From NCBI GenBank assembly GCA_020634975.1, contig JACKAQ010000010.1, positions 1 to 32,237 on the forward strand: a DNA stretch of 32,237 bases, read 5' to 3'. The notes under the pieces were generated by a model, which saw only the letters and a list, made by a program, of their open reading frames with translations, did not search any database and was not told the DNA's origin. How positions within the stretch are numbered: the first letter of the stretch is position 1; each line of letters starts with the position of its first letter. Shown piece after piece: positions 23,922 through 32,237 of the stretch. The translations under genes and the position numbers were made by a program. The DNA comes from JACKAQ01 sp020634975 [NCBI: Calditrichia bacterium]. Lineage in GTDB: Bacteria > Calditrichota > Calditrichia > RBG-13-44-9.

Positions 23922-25259
23922 TTAATCTTCCACAACCGAGCGAATTAACACACCCTGTTTGCTGATATAAATGGGTGAATCCGTGATCCAAACAGTTCCC
24001 AATCCATTTACAAACGGATAGGCAAGCTGGAACTGCAGCGGGATAATGATGTTGCCCGATTTGTCGATATAACCCCATTTTCGATCGATTTCGATCGGCG
24101 CAAGATCCTCCGAAAAACTGCCGCCGTTGGAAAATTGCGGCGCTATCGCCAAAGTGCCATCCGGATCGATATATCCGATTTTATCATCCCATTTTACACA
24201 AGCCAGATTTTGGGAAAAATCGAGCGCAAAATCCAGTTCGGGTTCGATGATGTAGTCGCCATTTGGGTCGATAAAGCCGAATTTGTTGTCAACGGTTACT
24301 CTCGCGCGCCCGTTGTGGAAACTCCAACCTTTGTCAAATGTTGCCGGGATTACCATTTTCCCTTTGCGGTCGATATAGCCGTATTTGTCATCGAAACGGA
24401 CACATGCCATATTCTCCGAAAAATCCGCTGCCTCGTCGAACAGCGGTTTAATGGCAAAATCGCCCATCCGGTCGATATATCCATATTTCTCTTTCTTTCT
24501 CACAGCTGCTAATCCTTCCGAAAATGTTCCGGCAAAATCGAACTGCGGTTTGATAAGGATTTTGCCATCCCTGCCGACGTAACCCCAACGTGAACCTATT
24601 TTGAACATCAGGAAAAAACGGGCGATTTTCACCGGCGCCAGACCTTCGCCGAAAGCGCCCAGCCATTCGCAAGCGATATCGAAAACGGTGTTTCCTTTAT
24701 AATCCATGCATCTAAAATTGTTGCCTAAATTTTGTGTAAACATCGATTTACCGCGATTGATAATTACCAATCCCTCTCTGAATCTGGGTTCGGGGCTGTG
24801 TTTGACGGATTGAACGCGCGTCACGGATTTCACCGTTAGATCAGCCATTGTGTAACTGGCTTTGGCATCCGGAATGTTGATCTCCATTCCGGTTGAATCG
24901 ATGAATTTCAGTTTGCCGTTATCCAAAACCGGCAGGTATTTCACGACCGGATATTCGACCGGTTTAGCGCTCAATATCCTTTCTGTGGGCGATGTAAATG
25001 TCAAATCCCGTTCTTTTTTACAATCTGTGAGGGTTGTTTTTTGTGACGGGTCAAAAGGAATCGCGTCAATTTTTTCGACGACGAATTGATACAACGTGCG
25101 CACGTTGCCATCATGTTTTTGAACGGTAAGATAGGTTTCCGAAGATTCGAGAATTTTCACATTTCTGAGAATACAGCCATTTTTGTAATAGACATCCTCA
25201 GCTTGCAAACCTGACGAAAAGCAGAAAACCAGGATCAGAATCAACTTGCGTGCCGGCAT
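23922..25259 (-). CDS. Secreted WG-repeat protein
   Basis: The 445-residue product has a signal peptide (hydrophobic 5-19, ending GLQAE). Residues 21-70 form a small domain that reads YYKNGCILRNVKILE, seen in secreted FCB proteins. From about 160 to 440 there are six or more WG-type repeats, each with the pattern [WYFI]G[YF][IV]DxxGxxxIxPxFDxaxxFSExLAxV. These beta-rich repeats are common on secreted or surface proteins and serve binding, not catalysis, so far as known. AAGGA stands 7 bases before the ATG. About 325 bases separate it from the divergent transglutaminase gene. Confidence 0.94.
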   Translation of the reverse strand: MPARKLILILVFCFSSGLQAEDVYYKNGCILRNVKILESSETYLTVQKHDGNVRTLYQFVVEKIDAIPFDPSQKTTLTDCKKERDLTFTSPTERILSAKPVEYPVVKYLPVLDNGKLKFIDSTGMEINIPDAKASYTMADLTVKSVTRVQSVKHSPEPRFREGLVIINRGKSMFTQNLGNNFRCMDYKGNTVFDIACEWLGAFGEGLAPVKIARFFLMFKIGSRWGYVGRDGKILIKPQFDFAGTFSEGLAAVRKKEKYGYIDRMGDFAIKPLFDEAADFSENMACVRFDDKYGYIDRKGKMVIPATFDKGWSFHNGRARVTVDNKFGFIDPNGDYIIEPELDFALDFSQNLACVKWDDKIGYIDPDGTLAIAPQFSNGGSFSEDLAPIEIDRKWGYIDKSGNIIIPLQFQLAYPFVNGLGTVWITDSPIYISKQGVLIRSVVED

Positions 25260-25584
25260 GTAACATTCCTTTTTCCGATGTGGTGGAGATATTTTTTTGC
25301 AGTCAGATCTTTATAAATGTTATTCAATCAGAATGAAAATCACAATAAAAAAAAGGAATTATAATCAGGTTAAAAAAAAACAGATACCATTTGATGGATA
25401 ATTCAATATTCAAAACAATTATTACCGATAAGCTGTTGTTTTTCACCAATGGTTGATGTTATTTTTGAGCCGTAAAATAATTGCAGAACGCCCGATTTAC
25501 CGAACTATTTGATGCATGATACGTTAACATATTTTGTTAACAATTGCGCAACAATCGAAACGAATAAACACAAACAGACAATAA
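25260..25584. promoter_or_regulatory. Divergent intergenic region with A tracts
   Basis: No gene seen. The part nearest the WG gene holds two runs of 8-9 A (about 25346-25354 and 25372-25380), which may bend the DNA. The part nearest the transglutaminase gene holds a perfect palindrome given separately. No clear -35/-10 pair recognised. Confidence 0.4.
25523..25541. promoter_or_regulatory. Candidate operator palindrome upstream of the transglutaminase gene
   Basis: GTTAACA at 25523-25529 and TGTTAAC at 25535-25541 form a perfect 7-bp inverted repeat with a 5-bp spacer, centred about 53 bases before the ATG. Size and place fit a dimeric regulator site at or near the promoter. No regulator gene is adjacent. 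Confidence 0.45.
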
Positions 25585-28500
25585 ATGAAAAAACAATCCG
25601 GCACTCTAATTCTCGCAAATGCAGTATTTAAGCTGATTCCCACCATTGCAATTGTGGCGTATTTGTGGATATTATATGCCTCAAATATTTCCGAAATCCG
25701 CACCGATCCGGTCGGTAACCTGATCGTTTTTTCAATCGGTTTGGTTATTTCCTATTTTTTGTATGCCTTTAACGTACGATTTTCGGTGACGTTTTTGTTG
25801 CTGGCCGGCAGCGTTTACAGTGCCTATCGCTGGCTCGGCAGCGTTTCTTTTGGCGAATTTGATGCGTTTTATTATTCGATTGCTTTTTTCATTTACGCAG
25901 CGATTTTTGTAGCCGCCTGGGTGGTCGGATTCGGTTTTGCCCGGTTCAATTGGTTTCCCTGGGTGGCGGCGCTGGGCGTTTTTGTGTTTGCCGCGACTAC
26001 TGTAATCAACGATTTTTTCACATTGCAAAGCCAGCTCGATGCGGAATATCTCCGGCAGGTGACCACCACGTTGCTGCCGCGTGATTCGCTGGTGCATCGC
26101 TTTGTCACGCTGCTGTTTTTGATGATTGTGCCGGTGATGTTTTACAGCGTTTACATCGTTTCGATCAACGAATATTTGCGAAAGCTGAAAGTATTCCAGC
26201 GCGAACATTTTGGCTATTTGATGCGCCGCAGTTTTTTAACCATTGCTATTCTGGCGGTTTTGCTGCTGCTCCCGATGATTTATGCATACTTTTTTGACAT
26301 CCCTGAATCGCTGGTCCAGCAGATGAACAGCGCACAGGCTAACTCCGCCAGCTTCCTCAAAAAAACCACCGATACCGCGACCCAAAAACCGCAGTTCGAT
26401 TTGAACGATTACGCGCAGTTGCTGCCGGAAGTGAAGCTCTCCGACGAAACAGTTTTTGCAACATATATCGATAACTTTTTCCCGACCCGCGATGGCGGAC
26501 AGATCCCGCTGCCGGTGCATTTCCGGCGATTTGTGCTGAACCGATACGAACCGCAAAACGAAAAATTTGTGCTCGATCCCTATCCGCCGTCATCGGTGCC
26601 GAACGATTTGTTTTCGCCGTCGATAAAGGATGTGCCGATCGGTTTCGCGATGTGGGACAGCGTGATTGCCGTGACGACCGAAGAATATCAATATCGCAAA
26701 AATATTTCAGCGACCGTTTACAACCAATCGCTCGATCCCAACGCGTTTGTATCGCCGAATACCGGCTGGTTTTACCAGAAATTGCCGGTTGCGCCGGAAG
26801 ATCGCGAAACATTTACCACGGCGTATCAGTGTTCATCGCTGATTTCCATCTGGAATTTGCCGCCGTTTATGTTCAGCACCACCAACCCGGAATTGCAGGC
26901 GTTCAAGGAACAACGCGCCGAAGCGATGCGCATGGATTCGTTCCGCAGCTATGCAAAACTGGATTCTATTTTCTATCGCTATTACACGACGATCGACCGG
27001 AACGATACATTGATCACCAAACTTGCAGACGAACTAACCGCAGGAAAAGCAACGCCTTACGACAAGGTTGAATCCGTCGTCGATTACTTTTTGGGCAAAG
27101 ACGAAACCGGCGAACCGCGCTTCACTTACACCCTGAAACCCGGCGCACCGGAAACTCCCGGTCAATCATTTATGCATTATTTCCTGTTCGATAACAAACA
27201 GGGCTATTGCACTTATTTTGCCGGTGCAACCGTTTTGCTGCTCCGCGCAGCGGGCATTCCGGCACGAATGGCAGTTGGCTACGCCATTTACGATCGCAGC
27301 AATAAAAATAACGGCTGGTATTGGGTATATGCGGATCAGGGTCACGCCTGGGTGGAAGTGTATTTCCCGAGTTACGGCTGGGTGGATTTCGATACGACAC
27401 CGAGCGACGATACCGAGCCGGTGCGTCCGCCCAAACCCGATGCCACGCCGCCGGAAGTGATCGGCGAACCGGTATTTGCGGTGCTCGGCAAGGTAACCGG
27501 CATCAGCGGCGATTCCACAAATGTGCTGGTGCGTCCGTATGTGATTCGCTATCGCACAAAGGAATATGAAATCGCCGATTCGCTGGCGGAAATTATCTCG
27601 CTGAAACCGGATGGCGGCACCGTTACCATCGATGATCAAAAAGTGAAAATCGGGGAGTTTTCGCTCGACCGGAACATGGTGTTATCGGCGTATTCCTTCA
27701 ATTACCAGTTGCAGCAGATTCCCGAATACAAATCGAAACAGCCGTTTATGGATTGGTTCGCGAAACGTTTCCCGGAACAGATACCGGTGGACGAAGCAAT
27801 CATTGTCTATCGCGATGAATCCGTGCCGGAAGGAACGATTTTCGCCGTGGACGGGCGCATCGAGGGATTTTTGCCGGACAGCAGCGGATTGGTCATCGCG
27901 CCGGACAAGCTTTTCTATCGCGACCGCAATTACCAGCTTGATGCAAAATACATGCAGTCGATCAAGATTCGCCCGAAGCATGCGGAAATCATGATCGACG
28001 GCGAAGCCACGCCATTGGGCGATCTGGCGCTGTCCGTCGGCGATACGCTGCGCATTCACGCGGAAAGCGGGCACCCGTCGTTGCACGAACTGAAGCCGTT
28101 TTTGGCAACGGAATCGTTCACCAATTGGTTCAAGAACAGTTTCCCGGAAATTATTCCGGTGGATAAAGTCACGCTAAAGATCGAACAAACGCCGCTGCCG
28201 CAGCGCATCTTCCGCTGGCTGCTCACGGCGTTGGCGATTGCCGCGATAACCGCGCTGCTGCTGGCTTCGCTGATGTATGTGTATTACCAGCTCCGCGCCA
28301 AACAGGCCAACGAAAAAGCGCGGCTGTATTGGCTCTATCGTCTGGCTTTGCTCACGCTCAACCAGCTCGGATTTCAGCGAATCCTCAAAACGCCGCTGGA
28401 ATATGCACAATACACCATCGATCCAAAATTCGGGACGCAGTTTGCCCAATTCATGCAAATTTATCACAAAAACAAATACGCGCCGCAGGGATTGCAACCG

Positions 28501-28632
28501 GAAGATCACGCATTTGTGCAACAATTTGTCGGACAGTTTAAAGATAAAGTGTTTGGGAAATACAAATGGTGGGAAATTTTACGGAATTTTCTGAATCCCG
28601 TGCCGACATTGCGGTTTTTGTTTTCACGATAG
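25585..28632 (+). CDS. TgpA-like membrane transglutaminase with duplicated module
   Basis: The 1015-residue product has about seven membrane segments in the first 240 residues, a large extracytoplasmic region, an eighth segment at about 872-895 and a cytoplasmic helical end like DUF4129. The transglutaminase-like core is at about 480-615: Cys542 in GYCTYFAGA, His587 in GHAWVEVYFP and Asp603 in DFDTTP. This plan matches TgpA/DUF3488 proteins, papain-fold enzymes of the inner membrane facing the periplasm. The usual partner genes (MoxR ATPase, DUF58) are not here. Between the core and the last helix lie two similar units of about 115 residues (about 630-745 and 752-868), not a part of the standard family plan as I know it. 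No ribosome site visible before the ATG. Confidence 0.9.
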   Translation: MKKQSGTLILANAVFKLIPTIAIVAYLWILYASNISEIRTDPVGNLIVFSIGLVISYFLYAFNVRFSVTFLLLAGSVYSAYRWLGSVSFGEFDAFYYSIAFFIYAAIFVAAWVVGFGFARFNWFPWVAALGVFVFAATTVINDFFTLQSQLDAEYLRQVTTTLLPRDSLVHRFVTLLFLMIVPVMFYSVYIVSINEYLRKLKVFQREHFGYLMRRSFLTIAILAVLLLLPMIYAYFFDIPESLVQQMNSAQANSASFLKKTTDTATQKPQFDLNDYAQLLPEVKLSDETVFATYIDNFFPTRDGGQIPLPVHFRRFVLNRYEPQNEKFVLDPYPPSSVPNDLFSPSIKDVPIGFAMWDSVIAVTTEEYQYRKNISATVYNQSLDPNAFVSPNTGWFYQKLPVAPEDRETFTTAYQCSSLISIWNLPPFMFSTTNPELQAFKEQRAEAMRMDSFRSYAKLDSIFYRYYTTIDRNDTLITKLADELTAGKATPYDKVESVVDYFLGKDETGEPRFTYTLKPGAPETPGQSFMHYFLFDNKQGYCTYFAGATVLLLRAAGIPARMAVGYAIYDRSNKNNGWYWVYADQGHAWVEVYFPSYGWVDFDTTPSDDTEPVRPPKPDATPPEVIGEPVFAVLGKVTGISGDSTNVLVRPYVIRYRTKEYEIADSLAEIISLKPDGGTVTIDDQKVKIGEFSLDRNMVLSAYSFNYQLQQIPEYKSKQPFMDWFAKRFPEQIPVDEAIIVYRDESVPEGTIFAVDGRIEGFLPDSSGLVIAPDKLFYRDRNYQLDAKYMQSIKIRPKHAEIMIDGEATPLGDLALSVGDTLRIHAESGHPSLHELKPFLATESFTNWFKNSFPEIIPVDKVTLKIEQTPLPQRIFRWLLTALAIAAITALLLASLMYVYYQLRAKQANEKARLYWLYRLALLTLNQLGFQRILKTPLEYAQYTIDPKFGTQFAQFMQIYHKNKYAPQGLQPEDHAFVQQFVGQFKDKVFGKYKWWEILRNFLNPVPTLRFLFSR

Positions 28633-28697
28633 CAACTTTTGCATATACCATAAATTAGATGTGACGCAATGAGATACTATTCAGGTTGCTATTTTTT
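28629..28697 (+). terminator. Possible terminator after the transglutaminase gene
   Basis: ATAGCAAC at 28629-28636 (overlapping the stop codon) pairs perfectly with GTTGCTAT at 28685-28692, followed by TTTTT. The 48-nt loop is long, so this is tentative. Confidence 0.35.
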
Positions 28698-28728
28698 AGA
28701 TGTCGCTTCCGTTTCCTGCTCACGAAAC

Positions 28729-28753
28729 AGGCTTTGCGAAAGCCGCAAAGCCT
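28729..28753. terminator. Stem-loop between convergent genes
   Basis: AGGCTTTGCG (28729-28738) and CGCAAAGCCT (28744-28753) make a perfect 10-bp stem with a 5-nt loop, 18 bases past the stop of the glucanase gene on the minus strand. A second small stem (GTTTC/GAAAC, 28711-28728) adjoins it. No clear U run follows, so it may stall or protect transcripts from both sides rather than act as a classic terminator. Confidence 0.55.
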
Positions 28754-28770
28754 GACCGAATACTGATCCC

Positions 28771-31700
28771 TTATTTTAATAACATCATTTTCCTGGTTTG
28801 CGTAAACCGAATCCCTTCACCGTTTTGCGAATGGACAGCCACGCGATAATAATAGACACCGCTGGCAACATCCGAAGCGTCCCAGTTATAAAAATGCGTT
28901 CCGGGCGTTAACACCTGGTTTACAACCGTTGCTACTTCCTGACCAATCAAATTATACACGTTCAGCGTAACCCGTCCGGATTCGGGAATCTGGATTTCGA
29001 ACCGGGTGGTTGGATTAAACGGATTCGGATAATTCTGTTTCAACGCAAAAGCGGTGGGTATTTCCTGCGCATCGTTAATTGCAGAAGGTGCAGCCTTTAT
29101 TTCGATCCAGTTCAGGTTAAATTGACCAAAATGAAAGCCAACATGCATCACTTGCTGCCCCGCAGTTAAGTAAACATCCGGGATCACCAATTCTTCCCAG
29201 AATTGCCAGCCGCCGGTCACCGGAACACTAACGTTTCCGGTCAGGTCAACGCCGTTAAATTCAATGTGCAAACTGCCGCCGCCGGGAACAGAAGCAATTA
29301 CCGGGACAACCGTGTACATGCCATCTACCGGCACATCGATCGTGTATTCTACCCATTCGCCATCTTCAATCCAGCCGATGTCATACCCGCCACCCGGATC
29401 ATTTGACGCTTCGATATCCACACCTTCCGAACTGCGAAACGGTACACCCCAATTGATGGCGTCATTATCGTGATAGGCTACGCCCTCGCCGCCCACATCG
29501 TAAAATTCTGCCTGAACTATTCCGGGAATTGTAAATGGTGATCCCAAATAGGGCGTGCCGTTTCCGAGAACAGAGATCTGAACGCTGTCTGTCGCAGAAA
29601 GGTTGAGGTTATTCGTTACCGTCAGGCGTACGGTGTAGGTTCCGACTTCAGAAAAGACATGCAGGGTGTCATCCGCCATTGCTGTATTGCCATCCCCAAA
29701 ATCCCACAAAAAAGAAAGCGGTGAACCGTTTGGATCAAAACTTTGACTGCCGGTAAAATTAATCCGTAACGGTGCTTTCCCGGATGTTTTGTCGGTTAAC
29801 AATAAAGCAGACGGCGCATTGGGATTCGCCGGTGAAGTACTGAAAGATGCCATCGCTTTGGGAGCCACCGGCATCGAGAAACCATCGGAGAATGTTACCA
29901 ATCGCTCTTGCGATCCGGCATTATAGGCAACATAGGTTAATTCATCTGCCGCATCCCTGAAAACGGCGTAGGTTGGAATATCAGCGGAAACAGATGTTTC
30001 TACCACACCCATTTTCTTCATATTATATAGCCAGTGATAGGTATGGGCGCGAGATTCACCGTCAAACGGTTCGTAGGCGATGTCCGCATAATAATAAGAC
30101 AACGCCAGATTGGGGTCTGCCAATGCCAGATACATCCACAATAAATCCTGCCAGATGATCGGTTGCCCGTTTCGCTCTGCAACAATTTCGTTATAATTAT
30201 CAATCACATAAGCGGGATATTTTCCCAGATATAAAGATGCGCTCGAAACCGGTAAAATGTTGATGCCATGAATGAACTCCGGATTCGCACCGAACCAGGT
30301 TGAATGCACACCTTTTCCGCCCCACACCATTCCGATCGCCACGTGAGGATATGTTTGGGGGAATACTTCGTTGGCGACATCAAACCAGTAATGTTCAACG
30401 GCAGAAGCTTCGGTTGCATATAAGAAAACACCCAAATCGCGAATATCCGCTTGCTGCGTTACCTCTCCCCACAGAACAACAGCGGATGCAAAGTTCATCG
30501 ATTCGGAACTGGATTCCTGATTATTGCCTTCAGCAAAATCACCGTGACCGGCTGCCCATGAATGTCCGGCATAGGCATCAAATGTTCGCAAAAACGGGAA
30601 CTGCGGGTCACTTCTTTCCCAATTATTGGCGTCTTTTATCAGCAGGTTAACCATTCCGCCCCAATTCTCCTGGGATGCCCATGCGCTGTCGTATTGTGCG
30701 ATGGTTGCCGCGCTCAATATGGCATAGCTGGCATGAAAATGATGGTCATTGATCTGGTCGTCAGCGCCATATCCGGATGGATAACCGGTTAATACATCCC
30801 AATCATCGATGTAAACATATTGCTGTTCGCCGCCGACGGTAAACCAGTCTTCCAGGCGGCTTTTTATTTCATTGAGGAAGTGATCCCGTTCAGTTATTGC
30901 GCCAAGCTGGTCTGCGATGTGAACCAGATGGGAAAAACGCGCCATTGCCTTGCCGTTTTCATATGTCGGACCAACGGGCAGCGTTTCACCGGCGACTTCC
31001 TGAATATAACCTAACAGCACTGCCCTGTTATAGCTGCCTTCATCCGGCAGCGCCGGTAAAATTCCCTGAAACATCAAATTTGTAGAGAATGAATTACCCG
31101 CAACCAGTTTCATAACGCCACGGGGCGATTGATACGTATAATTCAACAACGGATTGGCAGTATTTAACCATTGGTGGCGATACAGCGCGGTTAATGTTTC
31201 GTTGATATTGTTTGCGGCACTGTCTGTTAAAACGGTTTCGTAGGTATAAGTGCTGGTCACTTGCGAAGTGGATTCGTTATACTGCCAGTCGATGGTGCTG
31301 TTGACCACAAAAGCATAGGCGTGATTCCTGAACAATGCCAGCGTTGCCGGATTTGCATCCGGAAGCAGCGCAACCGAAAGGTAATCCTTGCCATTCAATG
31401 ACGATTGAAAGGTGCCGGTGCCGGACCAGCTTGAGCCTGTCGGGGCGAATATGCCGTAATGTTTACCGTTAATGGTAATACCCAACACTTCATCCTGTTG
31501 ATACCAGATTGCGGGTGTTTGCGCAGCAGTAATCACCGCATTGCCGCCCGTAATTCTGAAAAACACATAGGGAAGCCCATGACCTAGCGTTGCTTCCATC
31601 GATAGCGGACCATTTTCCCATAATGCTGTTACGGTCCAATCGCCATACTGTTGGGTAAGGGTTTGGGAAGCCGATAACCCGCTGACGCCCACCGTTAATT

Positions 31701-32103
31701 GCTTTGCATAGGGATACAAATAATCATTGGCTACAAAAATGTGATCGGATGTATAGCCGATTTCCAGACCGCCGGCAACCGCTTTACAGTTAAGCGGCTG
31801 GGCATATAAAATGTTGGAATAGGGAGAGTTAAAAAAGGGATAAATCAGGCTGCTCCAGAAATCATTGGTTTGAACCGGCTGGTTAAATGTGCCGGATACC
31901 TTGGGTATGGCATCTGCGCCGTTAAACGTTCGCGGACCCACCGCGCCGGAGGGCAGGGAAGTGCTGTAACTGCCATTGCCAACCGGAACCGTTTGCCCCA
32001 TCGCTGATACCGATAAAAAGCAGAGAAACAACACAATCATAAAACCGGGCAAGCGGTGCTGTAACGTATTCGCGTGAACCGGATTGTTGAAATGGCAATT
32101 CAT
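28771..32103 (-). CDS. GH81 endo-beta-1,3-glucanase with PKD, CBM6 and T9SS tail
   Basis: The 1110-residue product has a signal peptide (hydrophobic 20-36, ending AMGQ). A GH81 domain spans about 50-740. Key blocks are DDQINDHHFHASY (Asp453 the probable acid) and GHSWAAGHGDFAEGNNQESSSES, with Glu530 and Glu534 as base candidates. GH81 enzymes invert and cut internal beta-1,3-glucan bonds (laminarin, curdlan, fungal wall). A PKD domain (about 765-845, WDFGDGN), a CBM6-like beta-glucan or xylan binding module (about 860-1000, VQAEFYD, GDGEW-type EDGEWVEYTIDV) and a T9SS sorting domain (about 1020-1110, QNYPNPFNP) follow. The protein should be exported and released or held at the cell surface. 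AAAGGG stands before the ATG. Lone gene, no PUL neighbours in view. Confidence 0.96.
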   Translation of the reverse strand: MNCHFNNPVHANTLQHRLPGFMIVLFLCFLSVSAMGQTVPVGNGSYSTSLPSGAVGPRTFNGADAIPKVSGTFNQPVQTNDFWSSLIYPFFNSPYSNILYAQPLNCKAVAGGLEIGYTSDHIFVANDYLYPYAKQLTVGVSGLSASQTLTQQYGDWTVTALWENGPLSMEATLGHGLPYVFFRITGGNAVITAAQTPAIWYQQDEVLGITINGKHYGIFAPTGSSWSGTGTFQSSLNGKDYLSVALLPDANPATLALFRNHAYAFVVNSTIDWQYNESTSQVTSTYTYETVLTDSAANNINETLTALYRHQWLNTANPLLNYTYQSPRGVMKLVAGNSFSTNLMFQGILPALPDEGSYNRAVLLGYIQEVAGETLPVGPTYENGKAMARFSHLVHIADQLGAITERDHFLNEIKSRLEDWFTVGGEQQYVYIDDWDVLTGYPSGYGADDQINDHHFHASYAILSAATIAQYDSAWASQENWGGMVNLLIKDANNWERSDPQFPFLRTFDAYAGHSWAAGHGDFAEGNNQESSSESMNFASAVVLWGEVTQQADIRDLGVFLYATEASAVEHYWFDVANEVFPQTYPHVAIGMVWGGKGVHSTWFGANPEFIHGINILPVSSASLYLGKYPAYVIDNYNEIVAERNGQPIIWQDLLWMYLALADPNLALSYYYADIAYEPFDGESRAHTYHWLYNMKKMGVVETSVSADIPTYAVFRDAADELTYVAYNAGSQERLVTFSDGFSMPVAPKAMASFSTSPANPNAPSALLLTDKTSGKAPLRINFTGSQSFDPNGSPLSFLWDFGDGNTAMADDTLHVFSEVGTYTVRLTVTNNLNLSATDSVQISVLGNGTPYLGSPFTIPGIVQAEFYDVGGEGVAYHDNDAINWGVPFRSSEGVDIEASNDPGGGYDIGWIEDGEWVEYTIDVPVDGMYTVVPVIASVPGGGSLHIEFNGVDLTGNVSVPVTGGWQFWEELVIPDVYLTAGQQVMHVGFHFGQFNLNWIEIKAAPSAINDAQEIPTAFALKQNYPNPFNPTTRFEIQIPESGRVTLNVYNLIGQEVATVVNQVLTPGTHFYNWDASDVASGVYYYRVAVHSQNGEGIRFTQTRKMMLLK

Positions 32104-32237
32104 TTGTTTTCCCTTTTGTTAGAAGTCGATATGCCGGTTGATAAGCTGCAAAATTGGAATGGTTAACATGCCCCGCAATTCCCGTTTGAAGGGAGCAGGG
32201 GAGATGTCCGCTTTGCGCAAGTAAAGCATGCGATAGC

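Noticed and set aside
32119-32235. Minus-strand frame open from the right edge to a TAA at 32119
   Set aside because: It could be the last 38 codons of a gene outside the window, but the encoded peptide shows no recognisable ending and an open frame this short occurs easily by chance.

Overview
The window looks like chromosome from a Gram-negative bacterium of the FCB group, most likely a Calditrichota/KSB1/Ignavibacteria-like lineage. Evidence: the large secreted glucanase at the right end finishes in a type IX secretion-type C-terminal sorting domain of the 'QNYPNPFNP' kind, and the first 59 bases encode the last 18 residues of another such tail. Lipoboxes, moderate GC and AAGGA/GGAGG ribosome sites before many genes fit. 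The taxonomic call is inference. I found no rRNA, tRNA, CRISPR array, integrase or transposase.

Layout. 1-2546: end of a T9SS-type secreted protein with a strong terminator, then (minus strand) an AraC-type regulator, a DUF1772 membrane protein and an NmrA-like NAD(P)-binding protein. 2633-14292: an envelope-focused block. On the minus strand are a membrane-anchored Ser/Thr kinase with TolB-like and TPR regions, a beta-propeller-like lipoprotein, an NlpC/P60 peptidase, two overlapping coiled-coil membrane proteins and two tandem metacaspase-DUF4384 lipoproteins closed by a terminator. Divergent from the kinase is a secreted protein joining a VHL-beta-like domain, a concanavalin-like domain and a caspase-type peptidase. 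14455-19021: a polytopic membrane protein, a single-chain methylmalonyl-CoA mutase flanked by copies of a small hairpin repeat, and a beta-carbonic anhydrase. 19109-25259: an unknown protein, an SGNH-hydrolase lipoprotein, small accessory genes (CBU_0592-like, two VOC, two SnoaL-like, one tiny membrane protein) and a WG-repeat protein. 25585-32103: a TgpA-like membrane transglutaminase with a duplicated extracytoplasmic module, and a GH81 endo-beta-1,3-glucanase with PKD, CBM6 and T9SS domains.

The most striking item is the protein at 12574-14292. Its N-terminal segment aligns without gaps (from my memory of human VHL) to residues 78-119 of the von Hippel-Lindau beta domain, and keeps the residues that form VHL's hydroxyproline pocket (Y, S replaced by T, H, W). 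The fusion of such a recognition module to a caspase peptidase with an intact His/Cys dyad, beside a kinase gene and two more metacaspase genes, suggests a surface or periplasmic recognition-and-proteolysis system. That functional reading is inference.
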